From contig NZ_CP066362.1 of the NCBI RefSeq assembly GCF_030323865.1, forward strand, positions 62,001-126,000: 64,000 nucleotides of DNA. The letters run 5' to 3'. Positions 8,371 to 17,165 of this stretch are shown one piece after another. This DNA is from Pseudarthrobacter defluvii. GTDB lineage: Bacteria > Actinomycetota > Actinomycetes > Actinomycetales > Micrococcaceae. Position numbers and translations under genes: made by a program. The notes below the pieces were generated by a model. The model did not search any database, was not told where the DNA came from, and saw only the letters and a program-made list of their open reading frames with translations. Numbering within the stretch: the stretch's first letter is position 1; each line of letters opens with the position of its first letter.

Positions 8371-9413
8371 TGGGTATTGTTGCAGCGGCACCCATCCGCA
8401 CCGCCGTCGTCGGGTTTGGGATCTCCGGCAAGGTGTTCCACACCCCGCTGATTGCGGCCAACCCGGATTACTCGCTCGACGTGATCGTCACGGCCCACCC
8501 GGAACGTGCGGCCGAGGCGGCGCGCCTGTACCGCCAGGCACGGATCATGGCCACGCCGGAGGAGCTGTTCGCCAACGCGGCCGATCTGGACCTTGTCATC
8601 CTGGGCACCCCGCCGCACACCCACTTTGAGCTGGCAGCGACGGCGATCGCCCACGGCCTGCACGTGGTGGTGGACAAGCCTTTCGTGCCCACGTCCGCCC
8701 TGGGTGCGGAGCTGGTCAGCAGGGCGGACGACGGCGGGGTGCGGCTTACGGTGTTCCAGAACCGCCGGTGGGATGCCGACTTCCTGACCCTCCGGAAGGT
8801 CCTGGCGTCGGGTGCCTTGGGCCAGGTCAGCAGCTTCGAGTCACGGTTCGAATGGTGGCGGCCCGAAGGGTTCGGGAACTGGCGGGACACGGTGTCCCTC
8901 GCCGAAGGCGGCGGGATCCTGCATGACCTGGGTGCCCACCTGATCGATCAGGCCATCCAGTTGTTCGGCCCCGTGGAACGGAGCTATGGCGAGACGGCCA
9001 ACCGCGGACTCCATCCGGACGCGGCAGACACCGAGGCCTTCGTGTCACTGCTGCATGCCTCCGGCGTCCGCTCACGGCTGTGGATGAACGGCATGGCTGC
9101 CCAGGCCGGCGCCCGCTTCCACATCCTCGGTTCAAAAGCCGGCTACACCAAGTGGGGACTGGACGGCCAGGAACCCGCCCTCGCGGCCGGGATGCCGCCG
9201 TCGGACCCCGCCTATGGCCTCGACCCCCAGGAGTCATGGGGGCTCCTGGGGGTCGACGGAGCAACATCTCCCGTGCCTGCCGAACGCGGCAGCTACCCGG
9301 AGTTCTACGTGCAGTTGGCCGCGGCTCTCCGCGGGAACGGCCGTCTGCCCGTCGATCCCGCCGGCCCGCTCGAAGTACTGAAAGTCATTGAGGGCATCCA
9401 CGCCCTGGCCTGA
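8370..9413 (+). CDS. Gfo/Idh/MocA family NAD(P)-dependent oxidoreductase
   Basis: Rossmann-fold dehydrogenase, 347 aa, probably acting on a sugar-like substrate. The nucleotide-binding loop is GFGISGK (about residues 15-21), the EKP motif appears as DKPF (about residue 107), and the C-terminal GFO_IDH_MocA domain holds the GGGILHDLGAHLIDQ helix typical of the catalytic region. It is fused into the ABC operon with no gap. Together with the downstream flavin oxidase it suggests catabolism of an imported compound with both a sugar-like and an amino part. The substrate is not determined. Confidence 0.9.
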   Translation: MGIVAAAPIRTAVVGFGISGKVFHTPLIAANPDYSLDVIVTAHPERAAEAARLYRQARIMATPEELFANAADLDLVILGTPPHTHFELAATAIAHGLHVVVDKPFVPTSALGAELVSRADDGGVRLTVFQNRRWDADFLTLRKVLASGALGQVSSFESRFEWWRPEGFGNWRDTVSLAEGGGILHDLGAHLIDQAIQLFGPVERSYGETANRGLHPDAADTEAFVSLLHASGVRSRLWMNGMAAQAGARFHILGSKAGYTKWGLDGQEPALAAGMPPSDPAYGLDPQESWGLLGVDGATSPVPAERGSYPEFYVQLAAALRGNGRLPVDPAGPLEVLKVIEGIHALA

Positions 9414-9432
9414 CTGCCCGCACTCTTTTCCG

Positions 9433-9460
9433 TTGACGCACCGTCCGCGTCCCTCATAAC
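9433..9460 (+). promoter_or_regulatory. Possible internal promoter before the flavin oxidoreductase
   Basis: TTGACG (9433-9438), 16 bp, then CATAAC (9455-9460) in the 73-bp gap before the ATG at 9487. The -10 is weak, so this is a tentative call. Confidence 0.3.
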
Positions 9461-9486
9461 CACGAATTCCACAGAAAGGGACATCA

Positions 9487-10608
9487 ATGTCCTCTGCTCC
9501 AGCTTCCAAGCGTGTCGCGATCCTCGGCGGCGGCATCCTGGGCGTTTCCACCGCCGTGCACCTGCTCCGCGAAGGCGCCTCCGTAATCCTGCTGACCGAG
9601 CGGGGCCTGGCCAGCGAAGCCAGCGGCCGCTCGCTGTCCTGGCTCAACTCCGCGGGCGAACGGTCCACCCCGTACCACCAGCTGCGGGTTGCCGGCGTGG
9701 ACCGCTACCGCACCCTCTTCGCCTCGGACCCCAAGCGGGAGTGGCTCCAGTTCGGCGGCGGCCTCATGTGGAACGCAGCCGGCCAGGCGGAGGCCACGGA
9801 GGCGCGGCACGCCCACGAGAAGTCCATTGGCTACGATTCCAGGCTGCTTGCCCCGGAAGAGATCGCGTCAGCTACCCCTGGCATCGATTCCGGCGCCGTG
9901 CCGGACAATGCCATCTTCAACCCCGGCGAAGGCTGGGTGAGCCTGCCGGACCTGATCGACTTCCTGATGGAGGAGTTCCACGCCCGCGGCGGCGAACTGG
10001 TCCTGAACGCCGGCAAGGCCTCCGTCATGGTGGAGGGCGGCCGGACCACCGGCGTCGAGACCGCGGCGGGCGGGACATACCCGGCCGACTCCGTCCTGGT
10101 GGCTTGTGGCGCTGCGACACCCGCCGTCGTCGAACCCCTGGGTGCGCACATCCCCAATGGTTCGCCGGTGTCCATGCTGGTGGTGACCAAGCAGGTGCAG
10201 CACGAGGTCACCGCCGTGATGAACACCCCCCGCGCCGCCCTGCGGCCCAACCCGGGCGGCACGTTCGCCCTGGACCACGACTGGTACGAGGAGCACATCA
10301 CCGAGCACGCGGACGGCTCCTTCACCATCCCCGATGACGTGGTGCAGGAACTGGCCGATGAGGCCTCCAAGCTGGTGGCCGGCAATCCGGAACTCAAACC
10401 GGCCTCCTGGAAGATGGGCTACAAGCCGATCCCGGGCGACGGCGAACCGGTGCTGGGCGAACTGGGCCAGGTACCGGGCTGCTTCGTTGCCTTCACGCAC
10501 TCCGGAGCCACTTTGGGCCTCATTGCCGGCGAGCTCCTTGCCGGGGAGATCCTGACCGGGAAGAAGCACCCCATGCTGGCAACGTTCCGGCCGGCGCGCT
10601 TCTCCTAG
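9487..10608 (+). CDS. FAD-dependent oxidoreductase, DAO / glycine-oxidase family
   Basis: Flavoenzyme of 373 aa that oxidises a C-N bond in the usual family reaction. The FAD-binding dinucleotide motif is AILGGGILGVSTA (about residues 11-23). The ASEASGRSLSWLN stretch resembles the region that contacts flavin in D-amino-acid dehydrogenases and opine-oxidase-type enzymes, and the C-terminus has the second FAD motif (FTHSGATLGLIAGELLAGEI). AAAGGGAC (9474-9481), close to the ATG, acts as the RBS. It is the last gene of the LacI-controlled operon and is followed by a strong hairpin terminator. D-amino acids, opines and Amadori compounds are all plausible substrates. Confidence 0.88.
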   Translation: MSSAPASKRVAILGGGILGVSTAVHLLREGASVILLTERGLASEASGRSLSWLNSAGERSTPYHQLRVAGVDRYRTLFASDPKREWLQFGGGLMWNAAGQAEATEARHAHEKSIGYDSRLLAPEEIASATPGIDSGAVPDNAIFNPGEGWVSLPDLIDFLMEEFHARGGELVLNAGKASVMVEGGRTTGVETAAGGTYPADSVLVACGAATPAVVEPLGAHIPNGSPVSMLVVTKQVQHEVTAVMNTPRAALRPNPGGTFALDHDWYEEHITEHADGSFTIPDDVVQELADEASKLVAGNPELKPASWKMGYKPIPGDGEPVLGELGQVPGCFVAFTHSGATLGLIAGELLAGEILTGKKHPMLATFRPARFS

Positions 10609-10621
10609 GACACGCGGATAG

Positions 10622-10656
10622 AAGATGCGGGGCTGCATACTGCAGCCCCGCATCTT
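10622..10656. terminator. Bidirectional terminator between the oxidoreductase and SulP genes
   Basis: Sixteen-bp stem (AAGATGCGGGGCTGCA and its complement) around a TAC loop, ending in CATCTTT. It sits in the 63-bp gap between two convergent genes, so it can end both transcripts. Confidence 0.8.
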
Positions 10657-10671
10657 TGCGTCTGCTGGAAG

Positions 10672-12171
10672 TCAGGAGCCCAAGTGCCCCGTAAGGCGCC
10701 GGTGGAAGCCCGTGCTGCGTTCATCGAGGCCCTCGATTGCCACCGCTGCGCCGTGGTCCGCGTACTTCGTCTCGATGGAATCGAGCGCCGCGACGGTTGA
10801 GGCGTCCCAGATCTGGGCGCGGGTGAGGTCAATGGTCACCGAGGCCGGATCGTCCGCGTAGGCGAACTGCTCCACCAGGTCATTGCTGCTTCCGAAAAAC
10901 AGTGGCCCCACCACGTCGTAGCGGACGGTTTCGCCGTCCTCCGCAAGGTGCCGCTCAACGGTGATGACGTGGGCCACCCGGCGCGCGAACAGCACCATCG
11001 CCAGGATGACGCCCACCAGCACGCCGAAGGCCAAGTTCCCGGTGAGGACCACGACGGCGACGGTGGCTGCCATGACCAGCGTTTCCGGTACGGGCATCCG
11101 CTTCAGGGTGGACGGCTTGACGCTGTGCCAGTCGACGGTGGTCACGGCAACCACCATCATTACCGCGGCGAGGGCCACCATGGGGATCTGGCCCATGATC
11201 GAGCTGAGCCCCGTCACCAGTGCCAGCAGGAACAGCCCGGCCACGAATGTCGAAATCCTGGTGCGGGCCTGGCCGGTCTTCACGTTTAGGACGGTCTGGC
11301 CGATCATGGCGCAGCCGGCGATGCCCCCATAGAAGCCGGCAAGGATATTCGAGACGCCCAGGGCCCAGGATTCGCGGCCCTTGTGCGAGGGGGAGTCCGT
11401 GATGTCATCCACCAGCTTTGCGGTGAGGAGGGTTTCCATGAGGCCCACGAACGCAACGCTCAGTGCCGTGGGCAGCACCAACTGGAAAGTCTCAACGTTC
11501 ACGGGGAACAGGAAGGGGGTGATTCCGGGCAGCTTGCCCGCGAGCGGTCCTTCGTCCGCGACGTTGGGAACGGTGAGTCCGGCGATGATGGCGATGGCGG
11601 TGACGACGACGATGGCCACCAGCGGTGACGGTACCACCTTGGTGAACCGCGGCAGGATGAAGATGATCGCAAACGTCAGGGCCAACAGGACGTAGGCGAG
11701 CCAGGGAACGTTGAGGACATGGGGCACCTGCGCCATGAAGATCAGCACGCCCAGCGCGTTGACGAACCCGATCATCACCGACCGCGGAATGAACCGCATC
11801 AGTCGTGCCAGCCCCGCCAGGCCAAAGACCACCTGGATCACGCCGGCAAGGAGCACCGTGGGCAGGACGTATTCGACGCCGTGCTGATGGACCAGCGGGG
11901 CGATCACCAGGGCCACGGAACCGGCCGCGGCAGTCACCACGCCGGGGCGTCCGCCCACGATCGACATGGCCAGGGCCAGCACGATGGAAGCGACAAGGCT
12001 CACCATGGGATCGACGCCGGCCACGATCGAGAAAGAGATGACTTCCGGTACGAGTGCGAGGGTGGTGACCATTCCGGCCAAGACCTCGCGGCTGAGCTGC
12101 CGGGGGGAGCGCAGGGCGGTGAGGACGGTGATCGGTTGCCGAAGGGGGCGGGTGCGGTCAGCGACGGCCAA
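10672..12171 (-). CDS. SulP family inorganic anion transporter
   Basis: Membrane carrier of about 499 aa for sulfate, bicarbonate or a similar anion. The transmembrane core begins with SREVLAGMVTTLALVPEVISF and includes FYGGIAGCAMIGQTVLN. A cytoplasmic STAS domain closes the protein (VTIDLTRAQIWDASTVAALDSI). I chose the TTG at 12169-12171 because GGAG lies 7 bp upstream and the extra 24 residues from a GTG at 12243 look unconserved; both starts are possible. It is divergent from a MerR regulator, with a MerR-like palindrome between them. The exact anion cannot be told from sequence. Confidence 0.88.
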   Translation of the reverse strand: MAVADRTRPLRQPITVLTALRSPRQLSREVLAGMVTTLALVPEVISFSIVAGVDPMVSLVASIVLALAMSIVGGRPGVVTAAAGSVALVIAPLVHQHGVEYVLPTVLLAGVIQVVFGLAGLARLMRFIPRSVMIGFVNALGVLIFMAQVPHVLNVPWLAYVLLALTFAIIFILPRFTKVVPSPLVAIVVVTAIAIIAGLTVPNVADEGPLAGKLPGITPFLFPVNVETFQLVLPTALSVAFVGLMETLLTAKLVDDITDSPSHKGRESWALGVSNILAGFYGGIAGCAMIGQTVLNVKTGQARTRISTFVAGLFLLALVTGLSSIMGQIPMVALAAVMMVVAVTTVDWHSVKPSTLKRMPVPETLVMAATVAVVVLTGNLAFGVLVGVILAMVLFARRVAHVITVERHLAEDGETVRYDVVGPLFFGSSNDLVEQFAYADDPASVTIDLTRAQIWDASTVAALDSIETKYADHGAAVAIEGLDERSTGFHRRLTGHLGS

Positions 12172-12320
12172 GGAGCGGCTCCAGGAGACTTGGCTCCCTC
12201 TTGGGAGAGCGGTATGAAACGTTCTGCGCGCCACGGTGCGCACGGGTCCAGCCCGGCCATGAAAGACAATGGGGGTGGAGAAAGTATGCGCCGGTGACTG
12301 CCGGCTGCGTATGCAACACT

Positions 12321-12336
12321 ACCCTAACGTGAGGGT
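12321..12336. promoter_or_regulatory. MerR-type operator between the SulP and MerR genes
   Basis: ACCCTAACGTGAGGGT has 5-bp ACCCT/AGGGT ends and is a palindrome apart from one base pair. MerR proteins bind such dyads between the -35 and -10. Here it lies 20 bp before the MerR ATG and could serve the divergent SulP promoter; the flanking minus-strand TAGTGT is a possible -10. Confidence 0.55.
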
Positions 12337-12356
12337 TGGGGCGGATTGGTGACGTG

Positions 12357-12758
12357 ATGGTGAAAGAAATGACCGCCGAAGAAGTGGTGGCGACAATGCA
12401 CATTGGCGAACTGGCGGACCGCTCGCAGATGTCCCTCCGGACCATCCGCCATTACGACGAGGTGGGCCTGCTCAAACCCTCCGGCCGCACCGAAGGCGGA
12501 TTCCGCCTTTACACCGAACGCGACTTCACGCGGCTGATGCTGATCCGCAGGATGAAACCGCTCGGGTTCACGCTCGAAGCCATGGCAGGACTTCTTAGGG
12601 TTATCGACGCCTTGGAGGCCGCCAAACCAGGCCAGGATGTTGCGGGCATCCGGGAGGAGCTGAACGGCTTTATCGAAGAGGCGGCGCGGCGCCGGGCGAA
12701 ACTGGAGGAGCAACTGGGCATGGCCGATGAATTCCTGGCACTGCTGCGCGCCCGCTAG
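12357..12758 (+). CDS. MerR family transcriptional regulator
   Basis: Regulator of about 133 aa. The winged helix-turn-helix reads MHIGELADRSQMSLRTIRHY and continues with the DEVGLLKPSGRTEGGFRLY wing. A dimerisation coiled coil follows (EELNGFIEEAARRRAKLEEQLG). There are no cysteine pairs typical of metal sensors near the C-terminus, so the inducer is not an obvious metal. I used the ATG at 12357; ATGs at 12369 and 12396 and a TTG at 12336 are alternatives. Divergence from the SulP gene and the intervening palindrome suggest control of anion transport. Confidence 0.85.
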   Translation: MVKEMTAEEVVATMHIGELADRSQMSLRTIRHYDEVGLLKPSGRTEGGFRLYTERDFTRLMLIRRMKPLGFTLEAMAGLLRVIDALEAAKPGQDVAGIREELNGFIEEAARRRAKLEEQLGMADEFLALLRAR

Positions 12759-12908
12759 GTTTCCCGCCAGCCGTTGCCAAACTGTGGCGTTCCCGCCGGC
12801 CGCGGCCCGGTGCAGCAGTAAGTACGGCTGATAAAATAACCGGGTTGCAGGGCGGCCTTGTGAAGCTGGGGCGAGCAGTGCCGTAACAAGGTAGGGGACC
12901 ACACAATC

Positions 12909-14540
12909 ATGACGGCAGGCGGGTCGCACCTCCGGACATCGGAAAGCAGGCCGGGCACATCGGCCGGCGCCTCCGTGCCTGCCAAAGGCCGTGCCTACCT
13001 GGCAACCCTCGAAGGTTTCATCGGCGCCCTCATGATGTTCGTCGGCTCCATCGGAACGGGCTGGATCGCCAATGGTTCCCCCATGATCCGCCAGCCCGTG
13101 GTGATCGCGCTCCGCACCGAAGGCTGGGGCGTGGCGGTGTCCACGGTGCTGCTGACGGCCGGGGCCATGCTGCTGATGCGCTCGTGGCTGCGCCTGGGCC
13201 AGCGGCTGGGGGACTGGGGGCAGTCGTCCCTGCGCTCCGTGGTGGCTGCCATCTCCGCCTGGTCCCTTCCCCTGCTGTTCTGCGTTCCGGTCTTTTCCCG
13301 CGACGTCTATGCATACACCGGGCAAGGCCGGCTGGTGATGGAAGGCCAGAACCCGTACGAGGTGGGCATTTCCACGCTCAACAACTGGTTCGCCCTGGGC
13401 GCCGATCCCGCCTGGGCAGAAAACCGGACCCCCTACGGCCCCTACTTCCTGTGGCTGGCGCGGGCGGTGGTGGGACTGACCGGAGCCCAGCCTGACGCGT
13501 CCGTCCTGCTCTTCCGCCTGCTGGCCGGCGTCGGCGTGCTGCTGTGCGTCATCTACGTTCCCAAACTGGCCGAACTGCACGGCATTAACGGTGCGCGCGC
13601 CCTCTGGATCTCCGTGGCCAACCCGCTGTTCCTGATCAGTTTCATTGCCAGCGCCCACAATGACGCCCTGATGGTGGGCCTAGCCGTCGCGGGCGTGTAT
13701 TTCGCCGCCACCCGACGCTACCTGCTGGGCATCCTGCTCGTCACAGCTTCCATCGGAATCAAGCCGATCACCGTGCTGCTGCTGCCGTTCATTGGCCTCA
13801 TGTGGGCGGGCCCGTCCGCCACCTGGCCGCGCAAATTCCTGATGTGGGCTGCGACGGCGGGCATCAGCTTCGGCGTCCTGGTCCTCAGCGGTATCCCGTT
13901 CAATCTGGGCATCGGGTGGACCTGGGCCATCATGGATCCCACCCCCGGCTACACCGGCTACTCGCCGTCGGGCTTCCTGGGCCAACAGGTGGAGATGCTC
14001 GCCAACGCGCTGGGACTGCCCGGCGGAACCCTGGCCACCTGGCTGCGGACCGCCATGAAGTGGGCGGCCATCGCGCTGGTCCTGCTGCTCATGTTCCGTG
14101 GCGACTACTCGCGGGCGGTGCGCCGGATGGCGTTGGCGTTCACCGCCGTCGTCATGCTCTCGCCCATCATCCAGCCCTGGTACATCCTGTGGTTCCTGCC
14201 GTTCCTGGCCGTCACAGGGATCCGGGACGACTGGCAGATCCGGTCGCTGTACGTGGGCGTGACGTTCTTCGTGGTGTTCGGCGCCCAGGATCAGCTTTCG
14301 GTCTGGTCCTTCGTGGAACTGCCCATCGGCGCGTCATCCCTGGCGTTCTTCACGGCCCTGGCCTTCACGTTCTACCTGCTGGTCCTGGACGTCCACACGC
14401 GCAAGCTGCTCATCGAAGGCAGGCCGCTGGACCTGGCCCGGCGCGGCTGGGAGTGGGCATTGGAACGCCGGGCAGCACGCCAGGCTGCCGCGGCGGACGC
14501 CAAGGCCCCTGCCGCCGTCGAACGCCGCGAAACCCCTTAG
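12909..14540 (+). CDS. mptB: Polyprenol-phosphomannose-dependent alpha-1,6-mannosyltransferase, MptB-like
   Basis: Polytopic GT-C glycosyltransferase, 543 aa, that uses polyprenyl-phosphate mannose at the outer face of the membrane. The hallmark is the first large loop after two helices, SRDVYAYTGQGRLV, followed by NPYEVG and TPYGPYFLW, which match the MptB family of actinobacteria. About 12 hydrophobic segments are visible, then a charged Ala/Arg-rich C-terminal tail. It would extend the mannan core of lipomannan-type glycolipids. The 3' end overlaps the convergent GT87-like gene by 4 bp. The symbol follows family resemblance, not experimental evidence. Confidence 0.82.
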   Translation: MTAGGSHLRTSESRPGTSAGASVPAKGRAYLATLEGFIGALMMFVGSIGTGWIANGSPMIRQPVVIALRTEGWGVAVSTVLLTAGAMLLMRSWLRLGQRLGDWGQSSLRSVVAAISAWSLPLLFCVPVFSRDVYAYTGQGRLVMEGQNPYEVGISTLNNWFALGADPAWAENRTPYGPYFLWLARAVVGLTGAQPDASVLLFRLLAGVGVLLCVIYVPKLAELHGINGARALWISVANPLFLISFIASAHNDALMVGLAVAGVYFAATRRYLLGILLVTASIGIKPITVLLLPFIGLMWAGPSATWPRKFLMWAATAGISFGVLVLSGIPFNLGIGWTWAIMDPTPGYTGYSPSGFLGQQVEMLANALGLPGGTLATWLRTAMKWAAIALVLLLMFRGDYSRAVRRMALAFTAVVMLSPIIQPWYILWFLPFLAVTGIRDDWQIRSLYVGVTFFVVFGAQDQLSVWSFVELPIGASSLAFFTALAFTFYLLVLDVHTRKLLIEGRPLDLARRGWEWALERRAARQAAAADAKAPAAVERRETP

Positions 14541-15793
14541 GCCCCCGCCGGAACCGTTGCTGCAGCCTTCCGGCCCAGCTCTGCCGTGCGCTTCACGGAC
14601 CACCACAGCAGCACCACCAGGAGCACGTTGCGGGTGGTGAGGATGGCCGCCATGACCGGGTGGGCGTGGATGAGCGGTGTGTAGAACAGCGGGTAGATCA
14701 CGAACGTGGTGATGGCGATGCCCATGAGCAGGGCCGCGGGGACTTTCCAGCGCTCCCAGTCGTGCGTGAGCCCGGCGATGATCACCGGGGCCAGCCAGAT
14801 GATGAACTGCGGCGAGCCCACCTTGTTGAACACGATGAACGCGGTGACCATCATGAGCGAGCCTTCGAGGAACAGTTCCTCACGTTCGGCGCCGCGGCTC
14901 ATGGCGCGCACCAGCAGGATGGCTGCGATGACGGCCGCGAGGATCAGCAGCGGCTGCATCAGGAATGCGGCGGTACTGGCGCCCGGGCCGTAGACCTCGG
15001 TGGAGTTGATGGCCGTGTTGTCCGCCATCCTGGAGCCGGCGATGTGGAACACGCTCAGCCAGACCCAGGGTGTGGAGAACGTTGCTTCGAGCTGCATGCC
15101 GCGCTCGCCCTGGTTCAGGAGGAAGTCCATGATGTGCGGCAGGCCGCCGGTCAGCCAGGTGCCCAGGCCCACGACGGCGGTGACGGCAGCACCTGCCAGC
15201 ACCACCTGGACGCGCTTGTGGCTGGCGATGACGATGGGCACCAGCACGGCTGCCGGCCACACTTTGATCCACGTGGCAATGCTGAGTAGCACGCCTGCCA
15301 CCACGGGCCGTTCGGCCGCGTAGAGCAGGGCGATCAGCACGATCGGCGCGGTGATGCCTTCCACCCGGGCGAAGCTCAGGTAGCCCATGAAGACCGTGAA
15401 GAACAGCCACCACCACGCCGGCGCGATGCCCGTCACCTTCCGGGGCCCGCGGGTGAGGTAGAGCAGGCCGACGGCGTTGAGCGCTGTGATGATCAGGAAC
15501 CAGACCAACAGGTAGAGGCTGGGTCCCGCGATGTTGGCCAGGAAGATGGGGATCTGCGCCAGCACCGGGTAGACCCAGGGGCTGATCTTGCCGGTCAGGT
15601 CCGCCGGGTTGTACCCGGCGGTGGCCCACTGGCGGTACTGCTCGGTGTCGCTGAAGGTATCGCCGTTCAGGAAGAAGGACGCCATCCAGCCCAGGAAGTA
15701 GAAATGGACGACGGCGAAGCCCCACCAGACGCTGGACGGACGGGCGAACCATTCCACCACTTTTGCCGGGAGCAGTTTGGTGCGGACGGTCAC
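14537..15793 (-). CDS. GT87-like membrane mannosyltransferase (DUF2029 family), copy B
   Basis: Polytopic GT-C enzyme, 418 aa, with about 10 hydrophobic segments. The extracytoplasmic loop after helix 1 carries FSDTEQYRQWATAG, with the acidic residues expected at a GT-C active site, then ISPWVYPVLAQIP. Later conserved blocks are WIKVWPAA, QGERGMQLEATFSTPW and FNKVGSPQFIIWLAP. It is a clear paralogue of the gene directly upstream (15822-17165). It starts at GTG, 28 bp after that gene, so they form an operon. It probably adds mannose to a polyprenol- or inositol-based acceptor; the linkage is unknown. Confidence 0.85.
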   Translation of the reverse strand: MTVRTKLLPAKVVEWFARPSSVWWGFAVVHFYFLGWMASFFLNGDTFSDTEQYRQWATAGYNPADLTGKISPWVYPVLAQIPIFLANIAGPSLYLLVWFLIITALNAVGLLYLTRGPRKVTGIAPAWWWLFFTVFMGYLSFARVEGITAPIVLIALLYAAERPVVAGVLLSIATWIKVWPAAVLVPIVIASHKRVQVVLAGAAVTAVVGLGTWLTGGLPHIMDFLLNQGERGMQLEATFSTPWVWLSVFHIAGSRMADNTAINSTEVYGPGASTAAFLMQPLLILAAVIAAILLVRAMSRGAEREELFLEGSLMMVTAFIVFNKVGSPQFIIWLAPVIIAGLTHDWERWKVPAALLMGIAITTFVIYPLFYTPLIHAHPVMAAILTTRNVLLVVLLWWSVKRTAELGRKAAATVPAGA

Positions 15794-15821
15794 CAGGCGG
15801 TCAAAGAACCTCGTGGAAATC

Positions 15822-17165
15822 TTAGGTCTCCTTGAGCGCAGGGGAGGGCACGGCGGTCTTCTTGCCGAGCGAGTACAGGCGACGGACGCTCCACAGGAAC
15901 AGGACCACCAACAGGACGTTGCGGATGGTCAGCACCAGCGCCATCCAGGGGTTGTTGTGGCTGAGGGCGTCGTAGAAGAGGGGGTAGATGAAATACGTGG
16001 CCACAGCAATGGCGATCAGCATCAGGGCCGGGACGCGCCACTCCCGCCAGCTGTGCGCAAGGCCGACGGCAACGGCGGGGCCCAGCCACACCATGAACTG
16101 GGGCGAGCCCACCTTGTTGAACACCACGAAGGCGGTGGCCAGGGTGAGCGCGCCGGCCAGGAGCAGTTCGGTGCGGTCCACACCGCCGGCCACCTTATGC
16201 TGCTTGCCGTTGTGCAGGGCCCAGAAGGTCAGCCCGGCCACCAGCACGGCGGCCAGGACCAGGAGTGGCTGCATCAGGACCGACATGATGGCGGTGCCCG
16301 GGCCGTCCACCTGCATCGAGTTGATGTCCGTGTTCATGTACATGCGGGAGCCGCCCACGTTCAGGACGGAAAGCCAGAGCCAGGGGGTGGTGAAGGTGGC
16401 CTCGAGCTGCATTCCGCGGTCGCCCTGCTGCGTGAGGAAGTTCAGCAGCTTGGGAACGCTGCCCAGCACAGCGGCCAGCGCCACGACGCCGGCCGTCACC
16501 GAGATCCCTGCCAGCACCACCAGCAGGCGGTTCTTCACGACGGCGAAGAGGGCCAGCATGATGGCCGCCGGCCAGACCTTCACCCAGGTGCCTATGGCCA
16601 GAAGGATCGAGGCGATGAACGGGCGGTTGACGCCGTAGGCCAAGGCCACCAGGACCAGTGGGGCGGTGAGGCCGTCCACCCGGGCGAATCCGAGCCAGCC
16701 CATCAGGAACGTGAAGGCGAGCCACCACCAGCCCGCGGGGATGGCGCCGGTGTTGCGGCCACGGGCGGTGAGTTTCAGCAACGCCAAGCCGTTGAGGATG
16801 GTGGTCATGAGGACCCACAGGAAGAAGAAGGGTGCCGGTCCCGCCATGCCCGCGATGGCCATGGGGATCAGCGCAAGGATGGGGTAGACCCAGGGGCTGG
16901 GGCCGCCGCGGAGGTTGGCGTCATTGAAGCCAGCCATGGCCCAGTCGCGGTAGATGAAGGTGTCGCTGAACGCCTCGCCGCGCAGGGAGAGCGAGGCGGC
17001 GAAGACCAGGAAGACCAGGTGCACCACGATGAAGCCGACCAGCAGGCCGCGCCCGGTATTCAGCCAGCTCCGTGCCGGGGTGGGGAGGATGACGTTGCGG
17101 ATCCTGGTCAGATTGCCGAAGAGAGCGTCGGTGGAAATGGCGGAATCCTTGTCAGGTCGTTGCAC
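15822..17165 (-). CDS. GT87-like membrane mannosyltransferase (DUF2029 family), copy A
   Basis: Polytopic GT-C glycosyltransferase, 447 aa, from a GTG start. It shares block after block with the downstream copy: FSDTFIYRDWAMAG, SPWVYPILALIP, TWVKVWPAA, QGDRGMQLEATFTTPW, FNKVGSPQFMVWLGP and the TIRNVLLVVL helix near the end. It is longer at the N-terminus by about 30 residues, which are polar and probably cytoplasmic. As the first gene it probably carries the promoter in the region at 17166-17466. With MptB next door, a role in lipomannan or a related mannosylated envelope polymer is likely. Confidence 0.85.
   Translation of the reverse strand: MQRPDKDSAISTDALFGNLTRIRNVILPTPARSWLNTGRGLLVGFIVVHLVFLVFAASLSLRGEAFSDTFIYRDWAMAGFNDANLRGGPSPWVYPILALIPMAIAGMAGPAPFFFLWVLMTTILNGLALLKLTARGRNTGAIPAGWWWLAFTFLMGWLGFARVDGLTAPLVLVALAYGVNRPFIASILLAIGTWVKVWPAAIMLALFAVVKNRLLVVLAGISVTAGVVALAAVLGSVPKLLNFLTQQGDRGMQLEATFTTPWLWLSVLNVGGSRMYMNTDINSMQVDGPGTAIMSVLMQPLLVLAAVLVAGLTFWALHNGKQHKVAGGVDRTELLLAGALTLATAFVVFNKVGSPQFMVWLGPAVAVGLAHSWREWRVPALMLIAIAVATYFIYPLFYDALSHNNPWMALVLTIRNVLLVVLFLWSVRRLYSLGKKTAVPSPALKET

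Noticed and set aside
12880..12898. Resemblance to the 3' end of 16S rRNA (CGTAACAAGGTAG)
   Set aside because: Only about 13 bases match, with no surrounding rRNA structure. It lies in the leader of the MptB-like gene and is best explained as chance.
13802..15289. Plus-strand frame of 495 codons
   Set aside because: Overlaps both MptB-like and GT87-like genes in shifted frames and has low-complexity Arg/His/Gly composition.
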